This document shows, one piece after another, positions 28,593 through 37,456 of a stretch of 64,000 nt of DNA. The DNA comes from Photobacterium profundum (lineage in GTDB: Bacteria; Pseudomonadota; Gammaproteobacteria; Enterobacterales; Vibrionaceae), in contig NZ_PYOD01000005.1 of the NCBI RefSeq assembly GCF_003026285.1, positions 124,001 to 188,000 of the forward strand, read 5' to 3'. The notes below the pieces were generated by a model. It was not told the origin of the DNA. It saw nothing but the letters and a program-made list of their open reading frames with translations, and did not search any database. Made by a program: the position numbers and the translations under genes. Within the stretch, counting starts at the first letter, position 1. Each line of letters opens with the position of its first letter.

Positions 28593-28779
28593 TAGTAATA
28601 AGAGTGTGTATTGCTTAGTTAGTTCAAATTAATTTCAAAAAAGTGAATTATTTATTTTTACTGGCAGGGAAATGATGATTTGGGTGATTTTTTTGTGTTT
28701 TATAACATAAATAAATCCTGCTGATAATAATGTTAGCGGAATGGGGTTTTCATAAAAAGCTTTAGGCTAAAGATAATAC

Positions 28780-28925
28780 AAAAAAAACTCGCTGAATATC
28801 AGCGAGTAGAAGTTTAAAGTATTCAAACACAATAAGTAGGAGTTTCAGCAGTAGCATTGCTGATTAAAGGAACGATTTATTCGTGTGGGCGGCCAGCTCA
28901 CAAATAATTCTTTAATCTTAATGTC
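28780..28925 (-). ncRNA. Candidate small RNA, unit 6 (diverged)
   Basis: Same architecture but different body. TTGAAC at 28960-28955 with the same 18-base spacer, then TCCTAT at 28936-28931. The segment GCTACTGCTGAAACTCCTAC near 28838-28857 is shared with units 2-5. The terminator ACTCGCTGA/TCAGCGAGT (28787-28807) has a three-base loop and eight T. The 5' half has its own hairpins (TGTG...CACA; CAGCA...TGCTG). Confidence 0.6.
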
Positions 28926-29275
28926 AATATATAGGACTCGTGTTTTCAGGGTTAGTTCAAATTAGTTCTATTTAAATTTAGCAGTTAGTATAAAGTACTG
29001 ATCTTACGATTTAATTAATATTGTCATTTCATTTAGGTGAAGTGTTTTTTATTGGAAACATATGATGCAAATCAGAGCATCGCAACGAGTATTCTGGCAC
29101 ATTATCATCAAGCTATCTCAACACGTTGGATTCAGAGTTTCGCTGAAACGAGCACTTTGAGGTAACTTGGGGATTAATATCTCTATTATGTTCTAAATCC
29201 CTTTATCTGTCTGGCACAACCTTTCTACAATTAAATGTGCCAGACGTGGTCTACGACGTATTGAAGGAGAGCAAA

Positions 29276-30400
29276 GTGGCTCTGAATCTTGACCTAGATA
29301 CCTATTTAAACCAGCTAGAACAACTTGTAAATATCGATTGTGGTACGCGTACACCATCTGGCATAGCTAAAATTGCAGATGTGTTGACACCAATGTTTGA
29401 ACAAATTGGCTTTCATGTTGAACGTTTTCAATTACATCAGGAAGCTGGTCCTTGCCTAAAAATAACCAATAAGCCAGACGCACAGTTTTATGACGTGATG
29501 TTAAGTGGTCATATGGACACCGTTTTTCCTGAAGGTACAGTCGCTGAACGTCCGATGACATATGATAACGAGAAAGCATACGGTCCTGGTGTTACTGATA
29601 TGAAATCTGGCATATTGAGTGCTTGGTATGCTTTACAAGCGATGACGATCGAAGAACTAGACAGACTTTCAATTGTCGTAGCTTTAAATTGTGATGAAGA
29701 AATTGGTTCATTATATTCTCGTGAATGGTTAGAAAGTATTGCACGTCAAAGTCGCCAGGTATTAGTGTGTGAAGCGTCACGACCGACTGGAAACCTTATT
29801 CGATCACGTAAGGGTAACGCTAAATATGAACTTGAATTTCATGGGGTGGCTTCTCATGCTGGTTCCGCTTTAGCTGATGGTATTTCTGCTATTTATGAGC
29901 TAAGCCATTGGTCGTTGGCAATTAAGGATATGGTTAATCTGAGTACTGGCACCACGATGAATGTGGGGGTTATTGAAGGGGGCATGGCTGTTAATGTTGT
30001 GCCCGATTACGCAAAAGCCATTGTTGATCTACGTTTCTGGAATACAGAAGAAGCAAAAGCGATCGATAAAACGTTACGTGAAATGGCGGAAAACCCTTTT
30101 GAAAAAGGGGCAAGCGTTACTGTAAATCGTGTCACTTTTAAGCCATCGATGCAGCCAACAGAAGACACCGAAGCACTGATAAAGTTGGTGAGTGAAGAGG
30201 CTGATAAATTAGAACTGACGTATGGTTGGGAAGATGCCGGTGGTGGTTCTGATGGTAACTTTACTGCCGCTCTTGGCATACCGACGTTAGATGGTTTTGG
30301 TCCTATGGGGGCTGGCTTCCATAGCGATAAAGAATATTTGCTGATTCATTCTATTCAGCCTCGTATTCAGTTATTAGCCAATGTATTAAAACGTATCTAA
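29276..30400 (+). CDS. M20 family metallopeptidase (carboxypeptidase G2-like)
   Basis: Zinc peptidase of 374 residues, resembling glutamate carboxypeptidases that remove C-terminal glutamate or related residues. Metal and catalytic elements: SGHMDTVFPEGT (His, Asp), GPGVTDMKSG (bridging Asp), NCDEEIGS (catalytic Glu pair), and FHSDKEYL near the end (His). The dimerisation domain includes GVASHAGSALADGISAI. I take GTG at 29276 as start because AAGGAG stands 6 bases before it; a GTG at 29237 is in frame but has no ribosome site. No signal peptide, so cytoplasmic. The true substrate is unknown. Confidence 0.9.
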   Translation: MALNLDLDTYLNQLEQLVNIDCGTRTPSGIAKIADVLTPMFEQIGFHVERFQLHQEAGPCLKITNKPDAQFYDVMLSGHMDTVFPEGTVAERPMTYDNEKAYGPGVTDMKSGILSAWYALQAMTIEELDRLSIVVALNCDEEIGSLYSREWLESIARQSRQVLVCEASRPTGNLIRSRKGNAKYELEFHGVASHAGSALADGISAIYELSHWSLAIKDMVNLSTGTTMNVGVIEGGMAVNVVPDYAKAIVDLRFWNTEEAKAIDKTLREMAENPFEKGASVTVNRVTFKPSMQPTEDTEALIKLVSEEADKLELTYGWEDAGGGSDGNFTAALGIPTLDGFGPMGAGFHSDKEYLLIHSIQPRIQLLANVLKRI

Positions 30401-30424
30401 TACGTTATCTATATATAAATCATT

Positions 30425-30452
30425 GAAAAGCCTCTTTTTAGAGGCTTTTTTA
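30425..30452 (+). terminator. Intrinsic terminator of the M20 peptidase gene
   Basis: AAAAGCCTC, TTTTTA loop, GAGGCTTTTTT. Confidence 0.85.
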
Positions 30453-30743
30453 TATTCAGGCATAGCTAAATAAAGAAAACCCATCTCTATTATAGGGGAC
30501 GGGTTATGAAGAATGTCTTCTAAGAAAAAGCAGTGGCATAATATAAGACCTGCTAGTCCAGTATTTGTTCCCAAAAATGTGATCTTTTTTCAATAAAACA
30601 TGATCTTTAAAGTGAGATTTGGTTCTATTAGGAATAAGTACAACCATTACTTATTGATTAATAGTTGGTTTACCATTTCTTGAACTCAGGTCTTTTTTCC
30701 ATTTGTATAAATAAAACACACATCAAGTTCTAAAATTCTGTAC

Positions 30744-30770
30744 ATCCTTCATTGAAAGGTAATGAAGGAT
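30744..30770. other. Perfect 10-base hairpin upstream of psrA
   Basis: ATCCTTCATT, seven-base loop, AATGAAGGAT, in the roughly 500-base gap 30401-30898. No T run. Besides this, the M20 terminator and the PsrA-type palindrome I see nothing else in that gap. Confidence 0.4.
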
Positions 30771-30867
30771 CACTGTCACATTTTAAGATGTATTCCAATA
30801 TAGGATACGTAAAACCAACGTTATTTAATTGATTTTAACTTGTTAAATATGTTGTCGAGATGTAAAG

Positions 30868-30884
30868 TTCAAACATGTGTTTAA
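30868..30884. promoter_or_regulatory. PsrA-type operator in front of psrA
   Basis: TTCAAACATGTGTTTAA, a near-perfect palindrome with the CAAAC/GTTT half sites known for PsrA of Pseudomonas and Shewanella. It ends 14 bases before the psrA start, where it would block transcription or initiation, so autorepression is likely. Confidence 0.6.
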
Positions 30885-30898
30885 TACGGGTGAATGAA

Positions 30899-31573
30899 AT
30901 GGCAGGAAAGGGAGAAACAAAAGGTCGTATTTTGGATGCTGCTGAACTGCTATTTGCTGAGCATGGATTCAAAGAAACCTCATTAAGAACGATAACAAGT
31001 AAAGCTGGCGTTAATTTAGCTTCAGTTAATTATCATTATGGTGATAAAAAAACGCTGGTCAGAGCTGTACTTAGTCGCTATTTAGAACAATTCATGCCTT
31101 CGCTTAAAAATGAATTGGAAGCATTACTCAAGCACGATGAAATTACAATGGAAGATGTTTTTCGCTGTGCAAAACAACCTTTATCATCATTGAATGATTA
31201 TCGCCCTTGTGGCACTACTATCTTTATGTCGTTGATTGGACGAGGTTATACCGATGTTCAAGGCCACTTACGCTGGTTTATCATAACGCGCTACAACGAT
31301 GTGCTAACCCTTTTTACTAGCGCGGTATGTCGTGCAAATCCTTCACTTGATCCTGAAACTCTTTTTTGGCGTCTGCATTTCACGCTGGGTGCATCAGTAT
31401 TTACCATGGCATCAAGTAAAGCATTGTGCGAAATCGCTGAAAATGATTTTTCCTGCAAAGTTGAAACCGAAGATCTTATTGATCGTTTAGTCCCTTATTT
31501 AGCGGCGGGTGTTGCTGCACCTATCGATCAAGGTTTGTCTTTAGTTTCATCTCCTAAAACCGGCACAGAGTAA
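30899..31573 (+). CDS. psrA: TetR-family fatty-acid regulator PsrA
   Basis: Repressor of 224 residues with an N-terminal TetR helix-turn-helix (TSLRTITSKAGVNLASVNYHYGDK, given here by its core TITSKAGVNLASVNYHYG). The C-terminal segment LRWFIITRYNDVL...FWRLHFTLGASVFTMASS is the ligand-binding type of PsrA, which responds to long-chain fatty acids in relatives. The ATG at 30899 (MAGKGETKGR) is preferred to an upstream ATG at 30875, which lies inside the operator. It is followed by fadE, 64 bases on, a likely target. Confidence 0.9.
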   Translation: MAGKGETKGRILDAAELLFAEHGFKETSLRTITSKAGVNLASVNYHYGDKKTLVRAVLSRYLEQFMPSLKNELEALLKHDEITMEDVFRCAKQPLSSLNDYRPCGTTIFMSLIGRGYTDVQGHLRWFIITRYNDVLTLFTSAVCRANPSLDPETLFWRLHFTLGASVFTMASSKALCEIAENDFSCKVETEDLIDRLVPYLAAGVAAPIDQGLSLVSSPKTGTE

Positions 31574-31637
31574 CTCGAATGATTTAACGTATTCCTACAT
31601 TAATAATAACGATAAATGAAACAAAAGGACCTGAAAA

Positions 31638-33914
31638 ATGAGCACTTTAACTAATTTGCGTCAACGCTACATCAGTGATCCCGCTTTTAAAATGTTTAAA
31701 AAAGTGCTGCCACCATTATCTGATACAGAGCGAGAAGCGATGGAAGCAGGTAGTGTGTGGTGGGATGGAGAGTTGTTTAGTGGTTCACCTAATTGGAATA
31801 CTTTGCTGACTTACCCAAAACCAAAGCTCACGGATGAAGAGCAAACGTTTATCGATACAAAGCTCGAAACTTTACTGGAGATGCTGAATGATTATGAAAT
31901 TGTTCAGGAAGACAAAGATCTTTCGCCAGAGGTATGGACGTATCTACGAAAAGAAAAGTTTTTCTCGCTAATTATTAGTAAAGAGTACGGTGGATTAAAT
32001 TTTTCTGCGCTGGCGAACTCTACGATTGTAACAAAAATTGCTACGCGTAGTTTAAGTGCGGCTGTCTCTGTTATGGTGCCTAATTCGTTAGGGCCTGGTG
32101 AGTTGCTGTCTCATTATGGCACGCAAGAACAAAAAGACTATTGGTTACCACGTCTAGCGCATGGTGAAGAAGTGCCTTGTTTTGCCTTAACAGGGCCTGA
32201 AGCGGGTTCAGATGCTGGTGGTATACCTGACATGGGGGTGGTGTGTTACGGCGAGCACCAGGGCAAAGAAGTTTTGGGTATTAAGGTGAGTTGGAATAAG
32301 CGTTATATCACGCTAGCACCTGTTGCTACTGTATTAGGCTTGGCGTTCAAGCTACAGGATCCTGATGGTTTAATTGGTGATAAAGCCGATATTGGTATTA
32401 CATGTGCCTTGATCCCCGCAGAACACCAAGGCGTTGAGATTGGTGAACGTCACGATCCATTGAATATGGCATTCATGAATGGCCCTACACGTGGGCAAGA
32501 TGTCTTTATTCCGATGGATTGGGTCATTGGTGGGCAAGAATATGTGGGTCGTGGCTGGCGTATGCTGGTGGAATGTCTGTCAGCTGGTCGTGGTATTTCA
32601 TTACCTGCGTTAGGTGCCGCAATTGGTCACCTAACAGCACGTACTACGGGAGCATATTCCTACGTGCGTAAGCAATTCGGTATGTCGATTGGTAACTTTG
32701 AAGGCGTAGCACAAGCGATGGGACGTATTGGTGGTTACACCTATATGTTGGAAGCGTCTCGAACGCTAACTACAACGTCGCTAGATCAAGGTGAAACTCC
32801 CGGAATTGTTACGGCGATTGCTAAGTACCATATGACAGAAATGGCACGTACAATTTTGAACGACTCGATGGATATTCATGCCGGACGTGCGATTCAGCTT
32901 GGGCCTATGAACTACTTGGGCCACCATTACTTCGGTATCCCTGTTGCGATTACCGTCGAAGGCGCAAATATTCTGACCCGAAACTTAATGATCTTTGGTC
33001 AAGGGGCTACACGTTGTCACCCATTTGTACTGAAAGAAATGGAATCTGCTGCGAACCCTGATGCTAAACAAGGTGCAAAAGAATTTGATAGCTTGTTATC
33101 AAAACACATCAGTTTTGCGGTGGGTAATGTCGCGAAGTCAGTATTGAATGCATTCACGGGTTCACGATTTAATTCAGCACCTGTTAGTGGTGAAACTGCG
33201 GTTTATTATCGCCATTTATCACGTATGAGTAAGGCACTAGCCGTTGCTGCTGACTTTGCAATGTTGAGTCTTGGTGGTGAGTTAAAGCGTCGTGAGCTGG
33301 TATCTGCACGATTGGGTGACGTACTCAGCCACTTGTATTTAGCCTCTGCAACCTTGAAGCGTTTTGAAGATGAAGGTCGTCAACAGCAAGATCTTCCGAT
33401 GGTGCATTACGCGCTACAACATTGTTTACACCAGTGTGGTGTTGCCTTTCATGAAGTGCTTAACAATTTCCCACGTAAAGGGGTAGGTCGTACATTGCGT
33501 ACCATTCTATTCCCGCTTGGTATTCGTTATGACGCACCGAGTGATGAAGTAACGGTTCAAATTGCAAAACTACTGATGACTCCAGGCGCACATCGTGAGC
33601 GTTTAACTAGTCTCTGCTACGTAGGCGATAAAGAGTCTGATCCGGTTGCGATTATGGAACGTGCGTTTGTTGCCATGTACAGCGTGAAAGATATTGAGCG
33701 TAAATTGGTACAAGCAACGAAGTCGGGTGAGATCCCGCGCAAAGTTTCATTAACAGAAAAGTTACAAATCGCGCTGGGTGCGGGTATTGTCACAGAAGTA
33801 GAAGTTGAAAAAATGCACAATGCTGACCAGTTGAGACAGCAAGCGATCCAAGTGGATAACTTTGATGCTGATAAATTCAAAAAAAGTGGTCTGCAACCAG
33901 GAAAGGCGGCTTAA
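31638..33914 (+). CDS. fadE: Acyl-CoA dehydrogenase FadE
   Basis: First step of beta-oxidation, acyl-CoA to trans-2-enoyl-CoA with FAD. It has 758 residues, the long FadE form; E. coli FadE is somewhat longer (814). Recognisable segments are CFALTGPEAGSDAGGIPD (FAD/substrate region), LVECLSAGRGISLPALG, and NILTRNLMIFGQGATRCHP in the dehydrogenase core, then a long C-terminal DUF1974 domain. AAGGA lies upstream. Its partner electron transfer proteins are not in the window. Confidence 0.96.
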   Translation: MSTLTNLRQRYISDPAFKMFKKVLPPLSDTEREAMEAGSVWWDGELFSGSPNWNTLLTYPKPKLTDEEQTFIDTKLETLLEMLNDYEIVQEDKDLSPEVWTYLRKEKFFSLIISKEYGGLNFSALANSTIVTKIATRSLSAAVSVMVPNSLGPGELLSHYGTQEQKDYWLPRLAHGEEVPCFALTGPEAGSDAGGIPDMGVVCYGEHQGKEVLGIKVSWNKRYITLAPVATVLGLAFKLQDPDGLIGDKADIGITCALIPAEHQGVEIGERHDPLNMAFMNGPTRGQDVFIPMDWVIGGQEYVGRGWRMLVECLSAGRGISLPALGAAIGHLTARTTGAYSYVRKQFGMSIGNFEGVAQAMGRIGGYTYMLEASRTLTTTSLDQGETPGIVTAIAKYHMTEMARTILNDSMDIHAGRAIQLGPMNYLGHHYFGIPVAITVEGANILTRNLMIFGQGATRCHPFVLKEMESAANPDAKQGAKEFDSLLSKHISFAVGNVAKSVLNAFTGSRFNSAPVSGETAVYYRHLSRMSKALAVAADFAMLSLGGELKRRELVSARLGDVLSHLYLASATLKRFEDEGRQQQDLPMVHYALQHCLHQCGVAFHEVLNNFPRKGVGRTLRTILFPLGIRYDAPSDEVTVQIAKLLMTPGAHRERLTSLCYVGDKESDPVAIMERAFVAMYSVKDIERKLVQATKSGEIPRKVSLTEKLQIALGAGIVTEVEVEKMHNADQLRQQAIQVDNFDADKFKKSGLQPGKAA

Positions 33915-34164
33915 GAGTTATTGTGCCATTTGTGTTCAGTAATTCTTTAAAAGAATAATAAACCTGGTGTCTCCCATGTGTCATGCAATGATTGAAAAAT
34001 CGATTGTATGGCACTTTTTTTTGCTCAACGATCTGACCATTTACTTACCTATAATGGTATAACACCTCCAACCACTGTGTTTTTTTCAGCTTTTAGACAT
34101 AAAAATAATGCGAAGTTGCCAGTAACCTTTTATCCTACAGTCAATTATGTAAGGGAAGTTGAAG

Positions 34165-35367
34165 ATGATCATCAAACCTAAAATTCGTGGATTTATTTGT
34201 ACAACAACGCACCCTGTGGGTTGTGAAGAGAACGTTAGAGAGCAAATTGCATACACTAAAGCTCAAGGTCCAATTGCAAATGCACCTAAGCGTGTACTTG
34301 TTGTAGGCTCTTCTAGTGGTTACGGTTTGTCATCACGTATTGCTGCGGCATTCGGTGGTGATGCCGCAACTATTGGTGTTTTCTTTGAAAAGCCAGGTAC
34401 AGAGAAAAAACCAGGTACAGCAGGTTGGTATAACTCAGCAGCATTCGACAAATTGGCTAAAGAAGAAGGTCTTTATTCTAAGAGCCTGAATGGCGATGCT
34501 TTCTCTCATGAAGCGAAACAGAAAACAATTGATCTGATCAAAGCCGACCTAGGTCAGATTGATATGGTGGTGTATTCGTTAGCATCACCTGTTCGTAAAA
34601 TGCCTGAAACAGGTGAAGTTATACGTTCAAGCCTAAAACCAATGGGTGAAACATACACAGCAACAGCCGTTGATACGAACAAAGATGTATTAATTGAAGC
34701 AAGTATCGAGCCTGCAACCGAGCAAGAAATCGCTGATACTGTTACCGTAATGGGCGGTCAGGATTGGGAGCTTTGGATTAATGCTCTATCTGAAGCGGGT
34801 GTTTTAGCTGATGGTTGTAAGACCGTTGCTTACAGTTATATTGGGACTGAAATTACTTGGCCTATCTACTGGCATGGCGCACTAGGCAAGGCGAAGATGG
34901 ACCTTGATCGTGCAGCATCTGAATTAAATAACAAGCTATCTGCTACTGGCGGTTCAGCGAATGTTGCCGTATTGAAGAGTGTTGTTACCCAGGCAAGTTC
35001 TGCAATTCCAGTTATGCCACTTTATATCGCAATGGTCTTTAAGAAGATGCGTGAAGAAGGCGTGCATGAAGGTTGTATGCAGCAAATCTATCGTATGTTC
35101 ACTCAGCGTTTGTACAAGGCTGACGGTACAGCACCTGAAGTAGACGAAGAAAATCGTTTACGTCTTGACGATTGGGAACTGCGTGAAGATATCCAGAAGC
35201 ACTGCCGTGACTTATGGTCTAGCGTAACCAATGAAAACTTGTTTGAAGTTGCTGATTACCAAGAATATAAAGACGAGTTCATTAAGCTATTCGGCTTTGG
35301 CATTGATTCAATTGATTATGATATCGATGTTAATACACTGGTTGAATTTGATGTAGAAAATATCTAA
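34165..35367 (+). CDS. fabV: Enoyl-[acyl-carrier-protein] reductase FabV
   Basis: NADH-dependent enoyl reductase of fatty-acid elongation, the triclosan-tolerant type first found in Vibrio cholerae. It has 400 residues, starts [20 protein letters not shown], contains the NAD-binding [16 protein letters not shown], and the Tyr-x8-Lys catalytic pair in [20 protein letters not shown]. The ATG at 34165 has AGGGAAG upstream; a TTG at 34159 is in frame but less likely. With fadE and psrA next door, synthesis and breakdown of fatty acids lie together. Confidence 0.96.
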   Translation: MIIKPKIRGFICTTTHPVGCEENVREQIAYTKAQGPIANAPKRVLVVGSSSGYGLSSRIAAAFGGDAATIGVFFEKPGTEKKPGTAGWYNSAAFDKLAKEEGLYSKSLNGDAFSHEAKQKTIDLIKADLGQIDMVVYSLASPVRKMPETGEVIRSSLKPMGETYTATAVDTNKDVLIEASIEPATEQEIADTVTVMGGQDWELWINALSEAGVLADGCKTVAYSYIGTEITWPIYWHGALGKAKMDLDRAASELNNKLSATGGSANVAVLKSVVTQASSAIPVMPLYIAMVFKKMREEGVHEGCMQQIYRMFTQRLYKADGTAPEVDEENRLRLDDWELREDIQKHCRDLWSSVTNENLFEVADYQEYKDEFIKLFGFGIDSIDYDIDVNTLVEFDVENI

Positions 35368-35384
35368 TCATATTTAATTAGTAT

Positions 35385-35413
35385 AAAAAACCGCCTCATT
35401 GGGCGGTTTTTTA
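35385..35413. terminator. Intrinsic terminator of fabV
   Basis: AAAAAACCGCC, CATT-containing loop, GGCGGTTTTTT; convergent with the phoPQ operon and bidirectional. Confidence 0.9.
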
Positions 35414-35438
35414 TTTGGGGAGACTAAAATTGAAATTA

Positions 35439-36785
35439 TCAGTTTTTCGGTAAATTAATGATAAAAGCAGCACCTTCTATACTTGCTGTTTCTACATGAA
35501 TTTGGCCTTGATAACTTTCTACTATCTCATGACAAACCGATAGACCAATACCTTGACCGGGATTGAGTTGATCAGCACGAACACCACGTTGAAAGATTGC
35601 TTCTCGCATATCAGGTGTCACACCTGGCCCATCATCTTCAATACGAATGATGTAATGGTCGCTATACTCTGCGACATTAATGCGTACTTCACTGATACAA
35701 AACCGGTAAGCATTTTCCAAAATATTACCGAGTAGCTCCATGAGGTCGTCACGATTAATAGGTAATTTTAACGATGTGTCGAAGCTCTCGGAGAATGTCA
35801 CCTGCTTATCGGCATATATCTTACTGAGCATACGAGCAAAGCTATCTATAGCGGGTTTAAGCTCCGTTTTGTTTTTCTGTAACCCTTGCTGCCCCATCAT
35901 TGCACGCTTTAGCTGGTACTGAACCAAATTGTCCATTTGACTGATCTGCTCGAGTACTCGCTGGTTTAATTCAGCACGCGAAATCTCTCTGTCGTCTAGT
36001 AAGGCATTGGTTGCCGCAAGACGTGTTTTAAGACTATGGGCTAAATCATCCATCGAATGGCGATAACGTCCTTTTTGGTCGTTGCTGATTCGAATAAGGC
36101 GGTTTAAAGCGTGGGTGATGTCTTGTAACTCCATCGGGAAGTTACTATCAAGGCTTTCACGCTTAGCATCAGTCATTTGATCAAGCTGTGTAGCCAGTCG
36201 ACGTAATGGCTGGAAGCTCCAATGAAATGCGGCGATTAAAAATGCGATGGCAATAAGAACAAATAAACCTAAATAAAAGGTCGTGCGTTTATGCAGTTGC
36301 GTGAGCGATGCCTCGTAGGGGCCAGCAGGGCGAAGTACTACTAATTGATAAATAGTGCCACGTTCTTTGTCTCGACTCAGGTTATAGGCAATGTAGCTGC
36401 TTTCATCGGGTAATTTAATTAATGTCGGTGTGGGTATTTCTTCTGGTAGATTACGGCATATATCTGCAAGGTTTACGGTTTTAGCTTCATCAGAAAGCCA
36501 TACTGTATTGTCATTTTGGTCACAAACGACAGACATGTAATCACTGTCTGAAGGGTCGACAGAATCTATCCACTTATCGACATCTTTAATCAATCCAGCT
36601 CGATTAAGTTGTGCCACAACCATTGGCATCTGGGCCACTAACTCTGAAGAATACGAAGCCATATAACTTTGTGAGTAGAGCTGGTTAATAACCCCTGCAA
36701 GTGCAGAGGTTATTAATACAATGATAGCTACAGATGTCACTAAAACCCGGCGTCGAAGACGAGGTTGAAGAATGACTGTCTTCAT
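35439..36785 (-). CDS. phoQ: PhoQ-like sensor histidine kinase
   Basis: Membrane histidine kinase of 448 residues. Helices lie at about 13-34 and 170-188, enclosing a periplasmic sensor of about 135 residues; a HAMP-like linker, then the H-box DLAHSLKTRLA with His250. The ATP-binding domain has NILENAYRF (N-box), EDDGPG and GQGIGLSVCHEIV. The H-box proline common in this class (HSLKTPLA) is Arg255 here. The start overlaps the stop of the response regulator by 4 bases. The signal (divalent cations or peptides in relatives) is inferred. Confidence 0.85.
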   Translation of the reverse strand: MKTVILQPRLRRRVLVTSVAIIVLITSALAGVINQLYSQSYMASYSSELVAQMPMVVAQLNRAGLIKDVDKWIDSVDPSDSDYMSVVCDQNDNTVWLSDEAKTVNLADICRNLPEEIPTPTLIKLPDESSYIAYNLSRDKERGTIYQLVVLRPAGPYEASLTQLHKRTTFYLGLFVLIAIAFLIAAFHWSFQPLRRLATQLDQMTDAKRESLDSNFPMELQDITHALNRLIRISNDQKGRYRHSMDDLAHSLKTRLAATNALLDDREISRAELNQRVLEQISQMDNLVQYQLKRAMMGQQGLQKNKTELKPAIDSFARMLSKIYADKQVTFSESFDTSLKLPINRDDLMELLGNILENAYRFCISEVRINVAEYSDHYIIRIEDDGPGVTPDMREAIFQRGVRADQLNPGQGIGLSVCHEIVESYQGQIHVETASIEGAAFIINLPKN

Positions 36786-37456
36786 TGAGCTTGCAACTCA
36801 AAAATGTAACCCTGACCACGAATGGTCGTAATAGGGTTATCTTGTCCTGTTGTTATGAACTTCTTACGTAGCCGGCTTATCATTACCTCGATTGTATTCG
36901 GATCGCCTTCTTGATCTTCATAAAGTACATCCAGTAAACGTTGCTTTGAAACAACCTGACGGCTATGGCGCATGAGATACTCAAGTAAATCATATTCAAA
37001 TGCTGTTAGCTCAAGTAGGGCCTCACCAACAAACACTTGCTTTGCTAGTAAATCGACACGGATATCACCCGCCGACATTTCTGGTTTTACAAAGCCAGCA
37101 CTACGACGAACTAAAGCACTTAAACGAGCAACCATTTCTTCTTTTTGAAACGGCTTAACTAAATAATCATCAGCACCCGCTTCTAGACCGGTTACTTTAT
37201 CTTGCCAATTGGCACGCGCTGTTAAAATGAGGACAGGTAAGCGAAGCCCTTTTTTTCGCATATCTTTTATCAAGCTTATTCCGTCACGATCAGGTAAACC
37301 TATATCGACAACCGCAATATCATTAGGATAATTTTGTGCAAAAAACAGACCTTCTTCGGCTGTGCCTGCACATTGGACTTGATGACCCAATTCACTGAGT
37401 TGAGATTTTAGGTGATGACTCAGAATTTGATCATCTTCGACAATTAGGATTCGCAT
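36782..37456 (-). CDS. phoP: PhoP-like response regulator
   Basis: OmpR/PhoB-type regulator (224 residues, the size of E. coli PhoP). The receiver has VEDD at residues 6-9, the phospho-acceptor Asp in VVDIGLPDRDG and the Lys in DYLVKPF; the winged helix contains LTAFEYDLLEYLM and TIEVMISRLRKK, ending ITTIRGQGYIFEL as in PhoP. I start at the ATG at 37456; an in-frame TTG at 37471 is less likely. It forms an operon with the kinase. In related vibrios the corresponding pair (VprAB/CarRS) controls lipid A modification. Confidence 0.88.
   Translation of the reverse strand: MRILIVEDDQILSHHLKSQLSELGHQVQCAGTAEEGLFFAQNYPNDIAVVDIGLPDRDGISLIKDMRKKGLRLPVLILTARANWQDKVTGLEAGADDYLVKPFQKEEMVARLSALVRRSAGFVKPEMSAGDIRVDLLAKQVFVGEALLELTAFEYDLLEYLMRHSRQVVSKQRLLDVLYEDQEGDPNTIEVMISRLRKKFITTGQDNPITTIRGQGYIFELQAQ

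Larger units (their letters stand above)
27428..28965 (-). repeat. Tandem array of about 250-base sRNA-like repeats
   Basis: Five closely similar direct repeats start (by terminator stem) at 27435, 27681, 27937, 28191 and 28453, with periods of 246, 256, 254 and 262 bases. A decayed terminator relic follows at 28716, and a sixth diverged unit at 28780. No protein gene of normal size fits in these 1.5 kb. Each unit has, on the minus strand, TTGAAC, an 18-base spacer, a weak -10, then about 140 bases ending in a hairpin and T run. Variation is concentrated outside the promoter-like box, the CUCCU segment and the terminator stem. Confidence 0.85.

Noticed and set aside
27428..28965. CRISPR array
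   Set aside because: The repeats are about 250 bases, with no short repeat-spacer pattern and no cas genes.
27428..28965. CsrB-type RNA on the plus strand (several GGA motifs per unit)
   Set aside because: All units carry terminators oriented on the minus strand and a conserved minus-strand promoter box; the plus strand has neither.
27428..28965. Type I toxin-antitoxin repeat (Ldr- or Ibs-like)
   Set aside because: No short hydrophobic peptide with a ribosome site is kept in the units on either strand.
30386..30574. 62-residue minus-strand frame after the M20 peptidase gene
   Set aside because: It runs through the terminator and has no ribosome site.
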